DNA of 63,311 bases from Microbacterium sp. Leaf159 (lineage in GTDB: Bacteria > Actinomycetota > Actinomycetes > Actinomycetales > Microbacteriaceae). Positions 21,192 to 30,071 of this stretch are shown here, one piece after another. Position 1 is the first letter of the stretch, and each line of letters starts with the position of its first letter. The stretch lies in the NCBI RefSeq assembly GCF_001423615.1, contig NZ_LMOU01000001.1, forward strand, positions 1,203,570 to 1,266,880. Reading direction: 5' to 3'. The notes below the pieces were generated by a model. That model saw only the letters and a program-made list of their open reading frames with translations, was not told the origin of the DNA and ran no database searches. Made by a program: the position numbers and the translations under genes.

Positions 21192-22456
21192 GCCTTTCCA
21201 CCATCCCCGAGGCCCTCGAGGCCCTTCGCGCCGGGCGCCCCGTGCTCGTCGCGGACGACGAGAACCGCGAGAACGAAGGCGACGTCATCCTCTCGGCCGA
21301 GCTCGCGACGCCAGAGTGGGTCGCCTGGACTGTTCGTTGGTCGTCCGGCTTCATCTGCGCGCCGATGCCGACCGACCTCGCCGACAATCTGAACCTGCCG
21401 CCGATGGTCGCCGCCTCCGAAGACGCGCGCTCGACCGCGTACACGGTGAGCGTCGACGCGGCGGAAGGCGTCACCACCGGCATCAGTGCGCACGACCGCG
21501 CGCACACGCTGAATGTCCTGGCGAACCCCGCATCGACCGCGACGAGCATCATCCGCCCCGGGCACGTCCTCCCCCTGCGCGCTGTCGACGGCGGCGTGCG
21601 CGAGCGCAGCGGCCACACCGAGGCTGCCGTCGACCTGATGAAGCTCGCAGGACTCCGTCCTGTGGGGGCGATCGCCGAGGTCGTCGCCGAAGACGGCAGC
21701 ATGATGCGCCTGCCGGGTCTCATCGAGCTCGGCGCGCGCGACGGGGTGCCGGTCATCACGATCGAGCAGCTCATCGCCCACCTCAACGAGATCGATCCCA
21801 CGGGGTGGGCACCGGAACGCGCCAGCCGCCGAGTGAGCCTGCGCGCGGATGCGACAGTGCCCACCACGCACGGCACCTTCCGCTTCCTCGCCTACAAGGA
21901 CCGGGTCACAGGGACCGACCACATCGCGGTCGTCTCGGGAGAACCGGGCGAGACCGCTCTCGTGCGGGTGCACTCGGAATGCCTCACGGGTGAGGCGTTC
22001 GGCTCCCTCAAATGCGAGTGCGGTCCGCAGCTGGATGCGGCCCTGGACGCGATCGAGCAGGACGGCGGCATCGTCATCTACATGCGCGGTCACGAGGGTC
22101 GGGGCATCGGCCTGATCAACAAGCTCCGTGCCTACAGCCTGCAGGAGGAGGGCCTCGACACGGTCGACGCCAACCTCGCGCTGGGGCTCCCTGCGGATGC
22201 CCGCGACTACGCGGCCGCCGCCGGAATCCTCGCCGACCTCGGGGTCTCGAAGGTGCGCCTGCTGACGAACAACACCGACAAGGTGAACCAGCTGCGCAGC
22301 CTCGGCCTCGACGTCGTCGAGCAGGTTCCGCTGATCGTCGGAGTCGGCCCCAACAACCACCAGTACCTCGAGACCAAGCGTGACCGGATGGGTCACATCA
22401 TCGGTGAGGCGGAGCTCGCAGAGGCTCTCGCCGACGGAAAGAAGGATCATTCATGA
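21188..22456 (+). CDS. ribBA: DHBP synthase / GTP cyclohydrolase II fusion RibBA
   Basis: Supplies both carbon skeletons of riboflavin. The N-terminal half makes 3,4-dihydroxy-2-butanone 4-phosphate (DDENRENEGD, RPGHVLPLRA, GHTEAAVDLMKLAG). The C-terminal half opens GTP (HSECLTGEAFGSLKCECGPQ with the zinc Cys residues, and MRGHEGRGIGL). The total of 422 residues is normal. ATG overlaps the ribE stop. No frameshift or missing catalytic residue is seen. Confidence 0.95.
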   Translation: MSLSTIPEALEALRAGRPVLVADDENRENEGDVILSAELATPEWVAWTVRWSSGFICAPMPTDLADNLNLPPMVAASEDARSTAYTVSVDAAEGVTTGISAHDRAHTLNVLANPASTATSIIRPGHVLPLRAVDGGVRERSGHTEAAVDLMKLAGLRPVGAIAEVVAEDGSMMRLPGLIELGARDGVPVITIEQLIAHLNEIDPTGWAPERASRRVSLRADATVPTTHGTFRFLAYKDRVTGTDHIAVVSGEPGETALVRVHSECLTGEAFGSLKCECGPQLDAALDAIEQDGGIVIYMRGHEGRGIGLINKLRAYSLQEEGLDTVDANLALGLPADARDYAAAAGILADLGVSKVRLLTNNTDKVNQLRSLGLDVVEQVPLIVGVGPNNHQYLETKRDRMGHIIGEAELAEALADGKKDHS

Positions 22457-22926
22457 GCGGCGCAGGAGCACCCAAGACCGAGAAGATCGACGGACGCGGC
22501 CTCAAGGTCGTCATCGTGGCCGGCACCTGGCATGACGTCATCACCGACGGTCTGATCGCCGGTGCACAGCGCGTGCTCGACGATGCGGATGCCGCCTACC
22601 GGCTCGTGCGCGTGCCCGGGTCGTTCGAACTCGCTCTCGCCGCGCAGGCCGCGTTCGCGGGTGGAGCTGACGCCGTGGTCGCCCTCGGCGTGATCATCCG
22701 AGGCGGAACTCCGCACTTCGAGTACGTCTCGGCGGCGACGACCGACGGGCTCACCCGCGTCTCGCTCGATGCGGGCAAGCCGGTCGGCTTCGGCGTCCTC
22801 ACGCTCGACGACGAGAAGCAGGGCCTCGACCGCGCAGGACTCGAGGGCTCGAAGGAGGACAAGGGCGCGGAGGCGGCGGATGCTGCGCTGCGCACCGCCC
22901 TCCTCGTGCGCGATCTGCGCGGCTGA
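22453..22926 (+). CDS. ribH: 6,7-dimethyl-8-ribityllumazine synthase
   Basis: Condenses the two precursors made by RibD and RibBA to lumazine. The 157-residue product has VRVPGSFELALAAQ and ALGVIIRGGTPHFEYV, the substrate-binding segments of the icosahedral lumazine synthase family. It overlaps ribBA by four bases and is the last gene of the rib operon. Confidence 0.94.
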   Translation: MSGAGAPKTEKIDGRGLKVVIVAGTWHDVITDGLIAGAQRVLDDADAAYRLVRVPGSFELALAAQAAFAGGADAVVALGVIIRGGTPHFEYVSAATTDGLTRVSLDAGKPVGFGVLTLDDEKQGLDRAGLEGSKEDKGAEAADAALRTALLVRDLRG

Positions 22927-22967
22927 GGTCAGCCTCCCCTTGCTGGCGCGCGCACCCCGCGTGCTCG

Positions 22968-22973
22968 TACCGT
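22968..22973 (+). promoter_or_regulatory. -10 box for the leaderless 119-residue membrane protein gene
   Basis: TACCGT, six bases before the ATG at 22980. Confidence 0.6.
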
Positions 22974-22979
22974 GAGGGC

Positions 22980-23339
22980 ATGGAGACTCTGCGCCACGTC
23001 GTTCTGTTCGTCCATCTCATCGGCTTCGCCGTGCTGTTCGGCGCCTGGGCGGTGCAGGCTTTCGGCGGCACGCGCGAGTTCACGCGCCTGATGAGCATCG
23101 GCATGACGATCGCCGCGATCGCCGGCCTCGCACTCGCGGCCCCCTGGGGACTCCCCGAGGGCGTCGAGATGAACTACGCCAAGATCGGCACGAAGCTCGT
23201 GGTGCTGCTCGTGATCGGCGCGCTCCTCGGCGTCGGCACGGCGAAGCAGCGCAAGGCCGGTTCGGTGCCGGCCGCGATGTTCTGGCTGGTCGGCATTCTG
23301 ACTGCCGTCAACGCCGCCATCGCCGTGATCTGGCGCTGA
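22980..23339 (+). CDS. Small four-TM membrane protein, DUF2269/CopD-like in appearance
   Basis: 119 residues with four predicted membrane helices: about 5-25 (VLFVHLIGFAVLFGAWA), 38-56, 72-90 and 98-117. The first helix with its HLIGFAVLFGAW pattern recalls short DUF2269 or Fe-S-associated membrane proteins, but I do not recognise the family with confidence. It is leaderless after TACCGT and follows ribH by 53 bases, so it is probably expressed separately from the rib operon. No function assigned. Confidence 0.75.
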   Translation: METLRHVVLFVHLIGFAVLFGAWAVQAFGGTREFTRLMSIGMTIAAIAGLALAAPWGLPEGVEMNYAKIGTKLVVLLVIGALLGVGTAKQRKAGSVPAAMFWLVGILTAVNAAIAVIWR

Positions 23340-23360
23340 CGCCTCCCCTCGCGCTCCGCG

Positions 23361-24446
23361 TCACTCACGCAGGGGAACGACGACGTCGCCGCCCGCCTCT
23401 TCCGTCAGTCGCGCACCCATCTGCACGAAGGTCGGCTGCGCGATGAATCCTCCGGCGAAGAGCGCCTGACCCTGTGTGAATCCCTGCGCTCGGCGGATGT
23501 CATCCTCGCCGACGAAGCCGAACACCTCAGCCAGCTCGGCGATGTCGCGCGGAGCATTGACGCGCATCAGGCCGAGGTTGTCGCACTGTGAGAGCACGTT
23601 CGGGTGGATCTTGGTCGGTCGCTGGGTCGAGAGGAACAGCCAGAGGCCGAACTTGCGGCCTTCCGCCGCGATCTGCACGAGCTGCTCGGTGAGCGCGCGC
23701 TCGACCGCGTTGCGCGGTTCCGGCGAGCAGAGGTTGTGCGCCTCGTCGATCACGATGAGGATCGGTCGGCGGCTCTCCCGACGTGCCCAGAGCTGCTCCA
23801 GCACGGCGAGGGCTGCGACCTTCGGCTCGGCAGGGTGGTCGAATCCTCCGAGGTCGAGCACCGTCGCCCGCGGGCGCCCGTCGATCACGTCGACCACCGA
23901 ATGCGCTCCGCGGGACCACAGATCCCACTCCAGTACCTGAAGGTTCTCCATTCGATTGGCGAGACGCACCCTGGCGGGCTCACCGGAGGCCCGGAACTCC
24001 TGCAGCATCCTGTCGGTGTCGAACTCCGTCGCGCTCACGGACCAGTGCAGCAGGACGTTGTACTCCTCGGCATCCGCGATCGGGTCGATCTGCAGCACGG
24101 CCGCCTTCGCAGCCGGCGACAGATCGAGGTACCGCACGTGCAGGCGCTCGCCCTCCTGATGCCCCGATCGGAACACGCGGATGTCGGTCTGAGCGATCCG
24201 ATCCGAATGCTCGACGGGCGCGCTGTCGCGTGTCTCCGCCAGCCTCACGAAGTCCGCGTTCGGGTCGAGTATCAGCATGGGCAGCTCGGTGTGCAGCAGC
24301 AGCTGCTCGAGGACCACACCGAGCGCATAGGTCTTGCCGCTGCCGCTCTGCCCGCACCAGAAGGTGTGCCGGTTGAATCTGCGCGCATCCAGCTTCGCGA
24401 TCACGGTGGGGTCGGCGGTGAGGGTGCCGATGCTCAGGTCGGTCAT
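23361..24446 (-). CDS. HerA-like (DUF87) ATPase
   Basis: A 361-residue P-loop motor of the FtsK/HerA group. Walker A is CGQSGSGKTYAL (residues 32-43), Walker B is ILIVIDEAHNL, and a RecA-like glutamine/arginine region follows (LFLSTQRPTKIHPNVLSQC). The N-terminal LSIGTLTADPTVIAKLDARR may be a short HAS-barrel remnant. HerA proteins usually pair with a NurA nuclease or a defence partner; none is adjacent here. The start is ATG at 24446, six bases after TACGGT. Role unknown. Confidence 0.83.
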   Translation of the reverse strand: MTDLSIGTLTADPTVIAKLDARRFNRHTFWCGQSGSGKTYALGVVLEQLLLHTELPMLILDPNADFVRLAETRDSAPVEHSDRIAQTDIRVFRSGHQEGERLHVRYLDLSPAAKAAVLQIDPIADAEEYNVLLHWSVSATEFDTDRMLQEFRASGEPARVRLANRMENLQVLEWDLWSRGAHSVVDVIDGRPRATVLDLGGFDHPAEPKVAALAVLEQLWARRESRRPILIVIDEAHNLCSPEPRNAVERALTEQLVQIAAEGRKFGLWLFLSTQRPTKIHPNVLSQCDNLGLMRVNAPRDIAELAEVFGFVGEDDIRRAQGFTQGQALFAGGFIAQPTFVQMGARLTEEAGGDVVVPLRE

Positions 24447-24452
24447 GCCGCC

Positions 24453-24458
24453 ACCGTA
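24453..24458 (-). promoter_or_regulatory. -10 box for the leaderless HerA-like gene
   Basis: TACGGT, six bases before the ATG at 24446. Confidence 0.6.
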
Positions 24459-24471
24459 GCGTCGTGTGGGT

Positions 24472-24519
24472 CCGGAGCCACCCCCGGCCTCACCCTGCAC
24501 GTGTGAGGTGCGGCTCCGG
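24472..24519. repeat. Two-part inverted repeat between the HerA-like and channel genes
   Basis: CCGGAGCC (24472-24479) pairs with GGCTCCGG (24512-24519), and inside it CCTCAC (24488-24493) pairs with GTGAGG (24503-24508). It lies 140 bases upstream of the channel gene, close behind the HerA-like promoter. It could be a terminator for incoming transcription or an operator. Confidence 0.5.
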
Positions 24520-24657
24520 TCAGGCCACGCGAGGTGGGGCTCACCCCGAGAGGATGACGTGGCACTGCGGCACCCGCGCGCTCAGAGCGATACTGACCAC
24601 GGGTTCTCGGATGACCGGCGCGACTCCCTCTCACCGGCAGGCGAGTGAGGAGTCCTC

Positions 24658-25395
24658 ATGGGATCTGACGACGCGGTGCGCAGCCCCCTGCCGAGTCTCC
24701 GGGCTCGCGCGGCAACGACCGCCGCCGGATGGCGCAGCGGATATTGGTTCGTTCTGGCGCTCCTCGTCGTCACCTACGGGCTGTGTGCGATCCAGGACAC
24801 GAGCAACCCGAGTCCGCCGGCTTTCCTCGTGCAGCTCGTCACCGTCGCCGTCGTGCTCCGGGTCACCCGGGTTCACCGACGCGTGCAGCGCGTCGCGTGG
24901 GTGATCCTCGCTGTGGCGGGCGTCGCCGCCATCATCACGACCGCGCTCGGCACCGAGGGTCAGCTCCTCGACGTCGCCCTGTCGACGGCGTCGATGGTCG
25001 CCTTCTTCATCGCCCCGGTGGCGATCATCCGGCATCAGGTGCAGCGTCGCGGACTCGACATCGAGGCGCTGCTGGCCGCGACGGCGGCATATGTCCTCGT
25101 CGGAATGTTCTTCACACTGGTCTACAACCTCGTCGCGCTGCTCACGGCATCGCCTGCATTCGGCGACGACGTCGTCGACTCGCTGTCCAGCCAGCTCTTC
25201 TTCTCGTTCACCACACTGACCACCACCGGGTACGGCAACATCGTGCCTGTCTCTGCCGGCGTCCAGGCGATCGCGGTCGCAGAGGCGATCACCGGACAGC
25301 TGTTCCTGATCACCGCGGTGGCCAGGATCATGCGTGGATCCCGCGGACCCGCCTACGAGCCTGCAGCCGTGCCCCGGGCCGAGGAGCAGTCATGA
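24658..25395 (+). CDS. Potassium-channel-like membrane protein
   Basis: 245 residues with about six hydrophobic segments. The C-terminal third has a channel pore: helix, then FSFTTLTTTGYGNIVPVS, where TTTGYGN is the K+ selectivity filter, then a last helix AEAITGQLFLITAVARIM. The upstream segments are too few and too neutral for a voltage sensor. It looks like the Ion_trans_2 group. It has a GAGGAG ribosome binding site. Its stop overlaps the start of the downstream exporter (ATGA), so the two are co-translated. Confidence 0.85.
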   Translation: MGSDDAVRSPLPSLRARAATTAAGWRSGYWFVLALLVVTYGLCAIQDTSNPSPPAFLVQLVTVAVVLRVTRVHRRVQRVAWVILAVAGVAAIITTALGTEGQLLDVALSTASMVAFFIAPVAIIRHQVQRRGLDIEALLAATAAYVLVGMFFTLVYNLVALLTASPAFGDDVVDSLSSQLFFSFTTLTTTGYGNIVPVSAGVQAIAVAEAITGQLFLITAVARIMRGSRGPAYEPAAVPRAEEQS

Positions 25396-27020
25396 AGAAG
25401 TGGAACGTCGTGGTCGTGCTCGGGGCCGCGCAGTTCGTGATGGTGCTCGACGGCACTGTGATGAACGTGTCGATCTCAACGGTCGTGAGAGACCTGGGTA
25501 CCTCGGTGGCCGCGATGCAGGCGGCTATCACGTTCTACACGCTCACGATGGCGGCGTTCATGCTGTTCGGAGCCAAGCTGGGCGATGTGTGGGGACGACG
25601 CCGCGCCTTCGTGATCGGATCCTGCGTGTACGCGGCCGGATCCCTGATCACCGCAGTGAGTCCGTCGGTGGGATTCCTGTTCCTCGGCTGGTCGATCATC
25701 GAAGGTCTCGGTGCGGTCCTGGTGATCCCGGCGATCGCCGCGCTCGTCGCCGACAACTACCGAGGGCGGGAGCGCGTCACCGCCTTCGCCGTGATCGGCG
25801 CCGTCTCGGGAGCCGCCGTCGCCGCCGGCCCGCTGATCGGGGGCGCGGTCACCACCTACTCCAGCTGGCGGTTCGTGTTCGCCGCCGAGGTGGTGATCAT
25901 GCTCGGCGTCGTGCTCTGCGCGCGGATCATCACGGATTCCACGCCGCGGCAGGCGATCCGTATCGACATCGGCAGCGTCCTCCTGTCGTCGGCGGGTCTG
26001 GTGCTGATCGTCTTCGGAATGCTGCAGAGCAAGACCTGGGGATGGGTGATCCCGCTGCACACCCCCGAGATCGGCGGGGTTGCTCTCGCTCCTCTCGGGG
26101 TTTCCCTGACGACGTGGTGCATCGGCCTCGGAGCCGCCTTGATCGCCCTGTTCATCCGGTGGCAGCGGCGGCTCCTGCGCGACGGGCGATCGCCTCTGAT
26201 GCAGCCGGATCTGTTCTCCATCACCACTCTGCGCAGCGGTCTCTCGGTGCTCGGCGCTCAGTACACCGTGACGGCCGGGTTGTTCTTCATGGTGCCGGTG
26301 TACCTGCAGATGACACTCGGGCTGGACGCGCTCGAGACCGGTGTCAAGATCTTCCCGCTCTCCGTGGCCCTGGTGCTGTTCTCGATCGTGGGCACGGCCC
26401 TGTCTCGGCGTTGGTCGCCTCGCCGCATCGTCCGCGTCGGGCAATGGGTGCTGGTCGTCAGCGCCGTGCTCCTGCTCGGTGCCGTGACCGAGGACCTGCG
26501 GGGTGTGCTGTTCGGTGTCGGCATGTTCTTCACGGGGAGCGCGCTGGGGCTTCTGGCCTCCCAGCTCGGGAACGTCAACATGTCGAGCGTCAGCGAGAAG
26601 GACACGAGCGAGGCAGGCGGGTTGCAGGGCGTGTTCCAGAACCTCGGATCGTCGCTCGGCACCGCGCTGATCGGCTCGCTCCTGATCGGGGCGCTGTCCA
26701 CCTCGTTCGCCTCCGGCGTCGCCGCGAGCGCTCTCCCTGCGGAGGTTCGCGCGACCGTGAGCACGGCGACGGACCGCGGCGTCACCGTGGTCCCCGCGGC
26801 TGACGTGGTCGGTCTCGGCGAGGCCGCCGGTCTCACCGATGACGAGGCGACCGAACTGGCCGAGATCTATCGCGCCTCGCAGCTCTCGTCCCTGCGAGTG
26901 GCATTCGTGGGGCTGATAGCGATCAGCCTGCTGTCGATACTGTTCTCGCGCGGCATCCCGGCCGAGGCCATGATCCGCCGACGAACGGGCGCAGACGAGA
27001 TCGCGCCGGAGAAGACGTGA
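25392..27020 (+). CDS. MFS exporter, DHA2 (14-TM) family
   Basis: A proton-driven drug-type exporter of 542 residues. It starts MKKWNVVVVLGAAQFVMVLD, the DHA2 opening with the conserved LDGTVMNVS motif D1, then GAKLGDVWGRRRAF (motif A) and AAGPLIGGAVTTYSSWRFVF (motif C). About 14 membrane helices can be drawn. It is translationally coupled to the channel gene, an unusual pairing for this family. Substrate unknown. A weak hairpin (GCCGC/GCGGC, 27041-27058) separates it from the convergent LacI gene. Confidence 0.9.
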   Translation: MKKWNVVVVLGAAQFVMVLDGTVMNVSISTVVRDLGTSVAAMQAAITFYTLTMAAFMLFGAKLGDVWGRRRAFVIGSCVYAAGSLITAVSPSVGFLFLGWSIIEGLGAVLVIPAIAALVADNYRGRERVTAFAVIGAVSGAAVAAGPLIGGAVTTYSSWRFVFAAEVVIMLGVVLCARIITDSTPRQAIRIDIGSVLLSSAGLVLIVFGMLQSKTWGWVIPLHTPEIGGVALAPLGVSLTTWCIGLGAALIALFIRWQRRLLRDGRSPLMQPDLFSITTLRSGLSVLGAQYTVTAGLFFMVPVYLQMTLGLDALETGVKIFPLSVALVLFSIVGTALSRRWSPRRIVRVGQWVLVVSAVLLLGAVTEDLRGVLFGVGMFFTGSALGLLASQLGNVNMSSVSEKDTSEAGGLQGVFQNLGSSLGTALIGSLLIGALSTSFASGVAASALPAEVRATVSTATDRGVTVVPAADVVGLGEAAGLTDDEATELAEIYRASQLSSLRVAFVGLIAISLLSILFSRGIPAEAMIRRRTGADEIAPEKT

Positions 27021-27050
27021 CCCTCGCGCGTCGACGGCGAGCCGCCTGAG

Positions 27051-28085
27051 TCAGCGGCGGGGCGATGCCGTGCTCTCGCGAACCACGAGCTCGGTGCCCA
27101 CGAGGGGCGTCTGAGCGCGGTCTCCCCCGTCGAGCTCGGCGAGCAGAGCATCCACGGCCAGTGCGCCCACGCGTTCCGGGTGCTGCTGGACGGTGGTGAG
27201 CGGGGGCCAGAGCTGCGCGGCATCCGGCAGACCGTCGAAGCCGACGACGCTGACGTCTCCCGGGATGTCGCGCCCGGCCTCACGGAACGCCCGGACGACG
27301 CCGATCGCCATCTGATCGTTCGCCGCGAACACCGCCGTGACCGTGTCATCGTCGCGGAGTCGGAGCCCCGCCCGGTAGCCGGACTCCGCTGACCAGTCGC
27401 CCTGCAGCGGATCGGGAGCGCTGACCCCGCGGGACTCGAGCGTCTGCCGCCAGGACTCCCGTCGACGCTCCGCCGAGTACGACTTCGCAGGGCCCGCGAT
27501 GTGCCACACCGTCCGGTGCCCCAGGTCGAGCAGATGCTCGGTCGCGAGTCGGGCTCCCTGCGCCTGATCCGTGTCGACGAAGGGATGCGCGTCTCCGCGG
27601 TTCGAGTCGACCAGCACGACGGGGAGCCCGTCGGGGATCTCGACCTCGGCCTCATCGAGCTGATGGGCCTCGATCACGATGATGATGCCGTCGACCGCGT
27701 GCTCTTCGAGCCTGCGGAAGGCTCCCGCCACGGTGTCGCGGGCACTCGACTCGACCGGGATCAGCGTCAGCGCGTACCCCATCTGCGAGGCGCGCACGGC
27801 GATCGCGTCGAGCGTGCGCTGATTCCCATAGGAGCTGAACGAGAACATGATCACGCCGATGGCGCGGAATCGGCCCGATCGCAGTGCCCGAGCGGCACTG
27901 TTGGGCCGATAGCCGAGTCGCTGCATGGCGTCTTCGACGCGCACTCTCGTCGCGGCTCCGACGTAGCCTCGGGCGTTCACGACGCGGGAGACGGTCTGCC
28001 CGGAGACACCGGCCTCACGCGCGACGTCTTCCATCGACGGGTCTCTCCGCCGCTGCGGCGGCTCTGCCGGCTGCTCCGAGGTCAC
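27051..28085 (-). CDS. LacI-family transcriptional repressor
   Basis: 344 residues. The N-terminal helix-turn-helix is MEDVAREAGVSGQTVSRVVN and the hinge is GYRPNSAARALRSGR. The sugar-binding periplasmic-protein-like core has DGIIIVIEA, VVLVDSNRG and VSVVGFDGLPDA. The likely start is GTG at 28085 (VTSEQPAEPPQRR) with GGATGG upstream; in-frame starts at 28103 and 28121 lie inside the operator. It is divergent from a sugar ABC transporter/GH35 operon and separated from it by two 21-bp operator copies, so it almost certainly represses that operon and probably itself, with a beta-galactoside as inducer. Confidence 0.9.
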   Translation of the reverse strand: MTSEQPAEPPQRRRDPSMEDVAREAGVSGQTVSRVVNARGYVGAATRVRVEDAMQRLGYRPNSAARALRSGRFRAIGVIMFSFSSYGNQRTLDAIAVRASQMGYALTLIPVESSARDTVAGAFRRLEEHAVDGIIIVIEAHQLDEAEVEIPDGLPVVLVDSNRGDAHPFVDTDQAQGARLATEHLLDLGHRTVWHIAGPAKSYSAERRRESWRQTLESRGVSAPDPLQGDWSAESGYRAGLRLRDDDTVTAVFAANDQMAIGVVRAFREAGRDIPGDVSVVGFDGLPDAAQLWPPLTTVQQHPERVGALAVDALLAELDGGDRAQTPLVGTELVVRESTASPRR

Positions 28086-28100
28086 GATCAACCATCCATT

Positions 28101-28121
28101 CATATGTTGACGTTGACACAC
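28101..28121. promoter_or_regulatory. LacI-type operator, copy 1
   Basis: CATATG followed by TTGACGTTGACACAC. The core TGTTGAC-GTTGACA is close to the LacI-family palindrome with a central CG. It holds the TTGACA -35 box (28113-28118) of the ABC transporter promoter. Confidence 0.75.
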
Positions 28122-28142
28122 TACCAGCGGATCGCATATGTT
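28113..28142 (+). promoter_or_regulatory. Promoter of the sugar ABC/GH35 operon
   Basis: TTGACA (28113-28118), an 18-base spacer and TATGTT (28137-28142). The -35 box is inside operator copy 1 and the -10 box inside operator copy 2, so repressor binding at either copy would block polymerase. Confidence 0.6.
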
Positions 28143-28155
28143 GACGTTGACACAC
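28135..28155. promoter_or_regulatory. LacI-type operator, copy 2
   Basis: An exact 21-bp duplicate of copy 1, 34 bases away (start to start), overlapping the -10 box and transcription start of the ABC transporter operon. Confidence 0.75.
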
Positions 28156-28194
28156 GGCGCAGTGAGCGCTCGATCTCTAAGAAGGTTCTCGTCA

Positions 28195-29112
28195 ATGACG
28201 ACTCAAGACTCCGCAGTACTTGCGGGCAACGGCATCCGCCGGCGCGAGAAGCGCGACTGGAAGGGCTGGGCCTTCGTGGGCCCGTTCATGGTCGTCTTCG
28301 CGCTGGTCTTCCTGACACCTCTCGCGTATGCGCTGTACCTCAGCTTCTTCCAGGAGAAGCTGATCGGCGGCACTGCGTTCGTGGGATTCGACAACTATGT
28401 GCGCGCGCTCACCGACCCCCAGTTCTGGGAGGCGTTCGGCCGCGTCGTGCTGTTCCTCGTCGTGCAGGTGCCGATCATGCTCGTCCTGGCACTGGCCGCA
28501 GCTCTCGCACTCGACAGCGCACGGCTGCGCGGAGCCTCGTTCTTCCGCATCCTGATCTTCCTGCCGTACGCGGTGCCGGCTGTCGTCGCCGTGCTCATGT
28601 GGGGATACATCTACGGCGACCAGTTCGGTCTGACGTCGAACTTCAACGACTTCCTCGGCAGCGACCTCATCACCCCGTTCGCTCGCGAATGGATCCTGGT
28701 CTCGATCGGAAACATCGTGACGTGGCAGTTCGTCGGCTACAACATGCTGATCTTCTACTCCTCGCTGAAGACGATCCCGACCGACATGTACGAGGCGGCG
28801 TCGCTCGACGGCGCGGGAGCCTGGCGGACGATCTTCTCGATCAAGATCCCCAACGTCCGGGGCGCACTCGTGATCGCCACGATCTTCTCGATCATCGGCA
28901 GCTTCCAGCTCTTCAACGAGCCCAACATCCTGCGCCCTCTGGCCCCGAACGTGATCACGACGTACTTCACACCCAACATGTACGCGTACAACCTCTCGTT
29001 CGCCGGACAGCAGTTCAACTACGCCGCGACGATCGCCATCATCATGGGCGTCATCACCGCGGTGATCGCCTATGTCGTGCAGCTGCGCGGCTCGAAGTCT
29101 GAGGTGCGCTGA
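28195..29112 (+). CDS. Sugar ABC transporter permease (MalF-type)
   Basis: One of two membrane subunits of a CUT1 carbohydrate importer. 305 residues with about six helices. The EAA loop YEAASLDGAGAWRTIFSIKIP (residues 200-220) is the site that meets the ATPase. The start is ATG at 28195 (MTTQDSAVLAG) with AAGAAGG upstream. No ATPase gene is in the operon, so a shared MsiK-type ATPase elsewhere probably energises it, as is common in actinobacteria. Confidence 0.92.
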   Translation: MTTQDSAVLAGNGIRRREKRDWKGWAFVGPFMVVFALVFLTPLAYALYLSFFQEKLIGGTAFVGFDNYVRALTDPQFWEAFGRVVLFLVVQVPIMLVLALAAALALDSARLRGASFFRILIFLPYAVPAVVAVLMWGYIYGDQFGLTSNFNDFLGSDLITPFAREWILVSIGNIVTWQFVGYNMLIFYSSLKTIPTDMYEAASLDGAGAWRTIFSIKIPNVRGALVIATIFSIIGSFQLFNEPNILRPLAPNVITTYFTPNMYAYNLSFAGQQFNYAATIAIIMGVITAVIAYVVQLRGSKSEVR

Positions 29113-29113
29113 C

Positions 29114-30004
29114 ATGGCACTCCCCCTCGCTCGCCCCTCCCAGAAGCGTCACGATCTGATGAACCCGCGCAAGTCCAAGACGCTGCTCATCGTGATGGTC
29201 GCGTACGCGCTGTACACGCTCGTGCCGCTCGTCTGGCTGCTGTTCAGCTCGACCAAGACGCAGTCCGGGCTCTTCAGCTCATTCGGTCTGTGGTTCTCCG
29301 ACGACTTCGCGTTCTTCGACAACCTCGTGGCGACGTTCTCGTACCAGGACGGCATCTTCCTGCGCTGGCTCGGCAACACCCTCCTCTACGTCGTGGTGGG
29401 AGCCGGCGGCGCGACGCTGCTCGCCACCATGGCCGGCTACGGCCTGGCGAAGTACCGCTTCCCCGGCCGCCGCGCGGTGTTCGCCGTCGTCCTCGGTGCC
29501 GTCGCCGTTCCCGGCACCGCCCTCGCCGTGCCGACCTTCCTGCTGTTCAGTGAGCTGGGTCTCACGAACACGCCGTGGGCCGTGATCATCCCGTCGCTGA
29601 TCAGCCCGTTCGGCCTGTATCTGATCTGGGTGTTCGCCTCGGAGTCGGTGCCGACCGAGCTGTTGGAGGCCGCCCGCATCGACGGCGCAGGCGAGTTCCG
29701 CACCTTCTTCACGATCTCGATGAGGCTGCTCGCTCCCGGCATCGTGACCGTCGCGCTCTTCACGGTCGTCGCGACCTGGAACAACTACTTCCTGCCGCTG
29801 ATCATGCTGTCCGATCCCGCGTGGTATCCGCTCACCGTCGGCCTCAACCAGTGGAGCTCGCAGGCCATCGGCGCGGGATCCCAGCCGATCTACAACCTCG
29901 TGATCATGGGGTCGCTCCTCACCATCATCCCGATCGTCATCGCCTTCCTGCTGCTGCAGCGCTTCTGGCAGTCAGGTCTCACCGCCGGAAGCGTCAAGCA
30001 GTAG
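29114..30004 (+). CDS. Sugar ABC transporter permease (MalG-type)
   Basis: The partner membrane subunit, 296 residues and six helices, with the EAA loop LLEAARIDGAGEFRTFFTIS around residue 190-210. ATG at 29114 lies one base after the stop of the first permease. The C-terminal RFWQSGLTAGSVKQ is the usual MalG-type ending. Confidence 0.92.
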   Translation: MALPLARPSQKRHDLMNPRKSKTLLIVMVAYALYTLVPLVWLLFSSTKTQSGLFSSFGLWFSDDFAFFDNLVATFSYQDGIFLRWLGNTLLYVVVGAGGATLLATMAGYGLAKYRFPGRRAVFAVVLGAVAVPGTALAVPTFLLFSELGLTNTPWAVIIPSLISPFGLYLIWVFASESVPTELLEAARIDGAGEFRTFFTISMRLLAPGIVTVALFTVVATWNNYFLPLIMLSDPAWYPLTVGLNQWSSQAIGAGSQPIYNLVIMGSLLTIIPIVIAFLLLQRFWQSGLTAGSVKQ

Positions 30005-30071
30005 CTCCCGGCATCCCTCTGCACCGCACACGTCGGTCCGATGCTGGACCGCACCCCGAAAGGACACAGCA

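Noticed and set aside
27041..27058. GCCGC/GCGGC hairpin as a clear terminator
   Set aside because: The stem is only five pairs and no T-run follows; noted but not called separately.
28099..28121. Starts at 28103 or 28121 for the LacI repressor
   Set aside because: They place the first codons inside the operator and lack a ribosome binding site; GTG at 28085 has GGATGG upstream.
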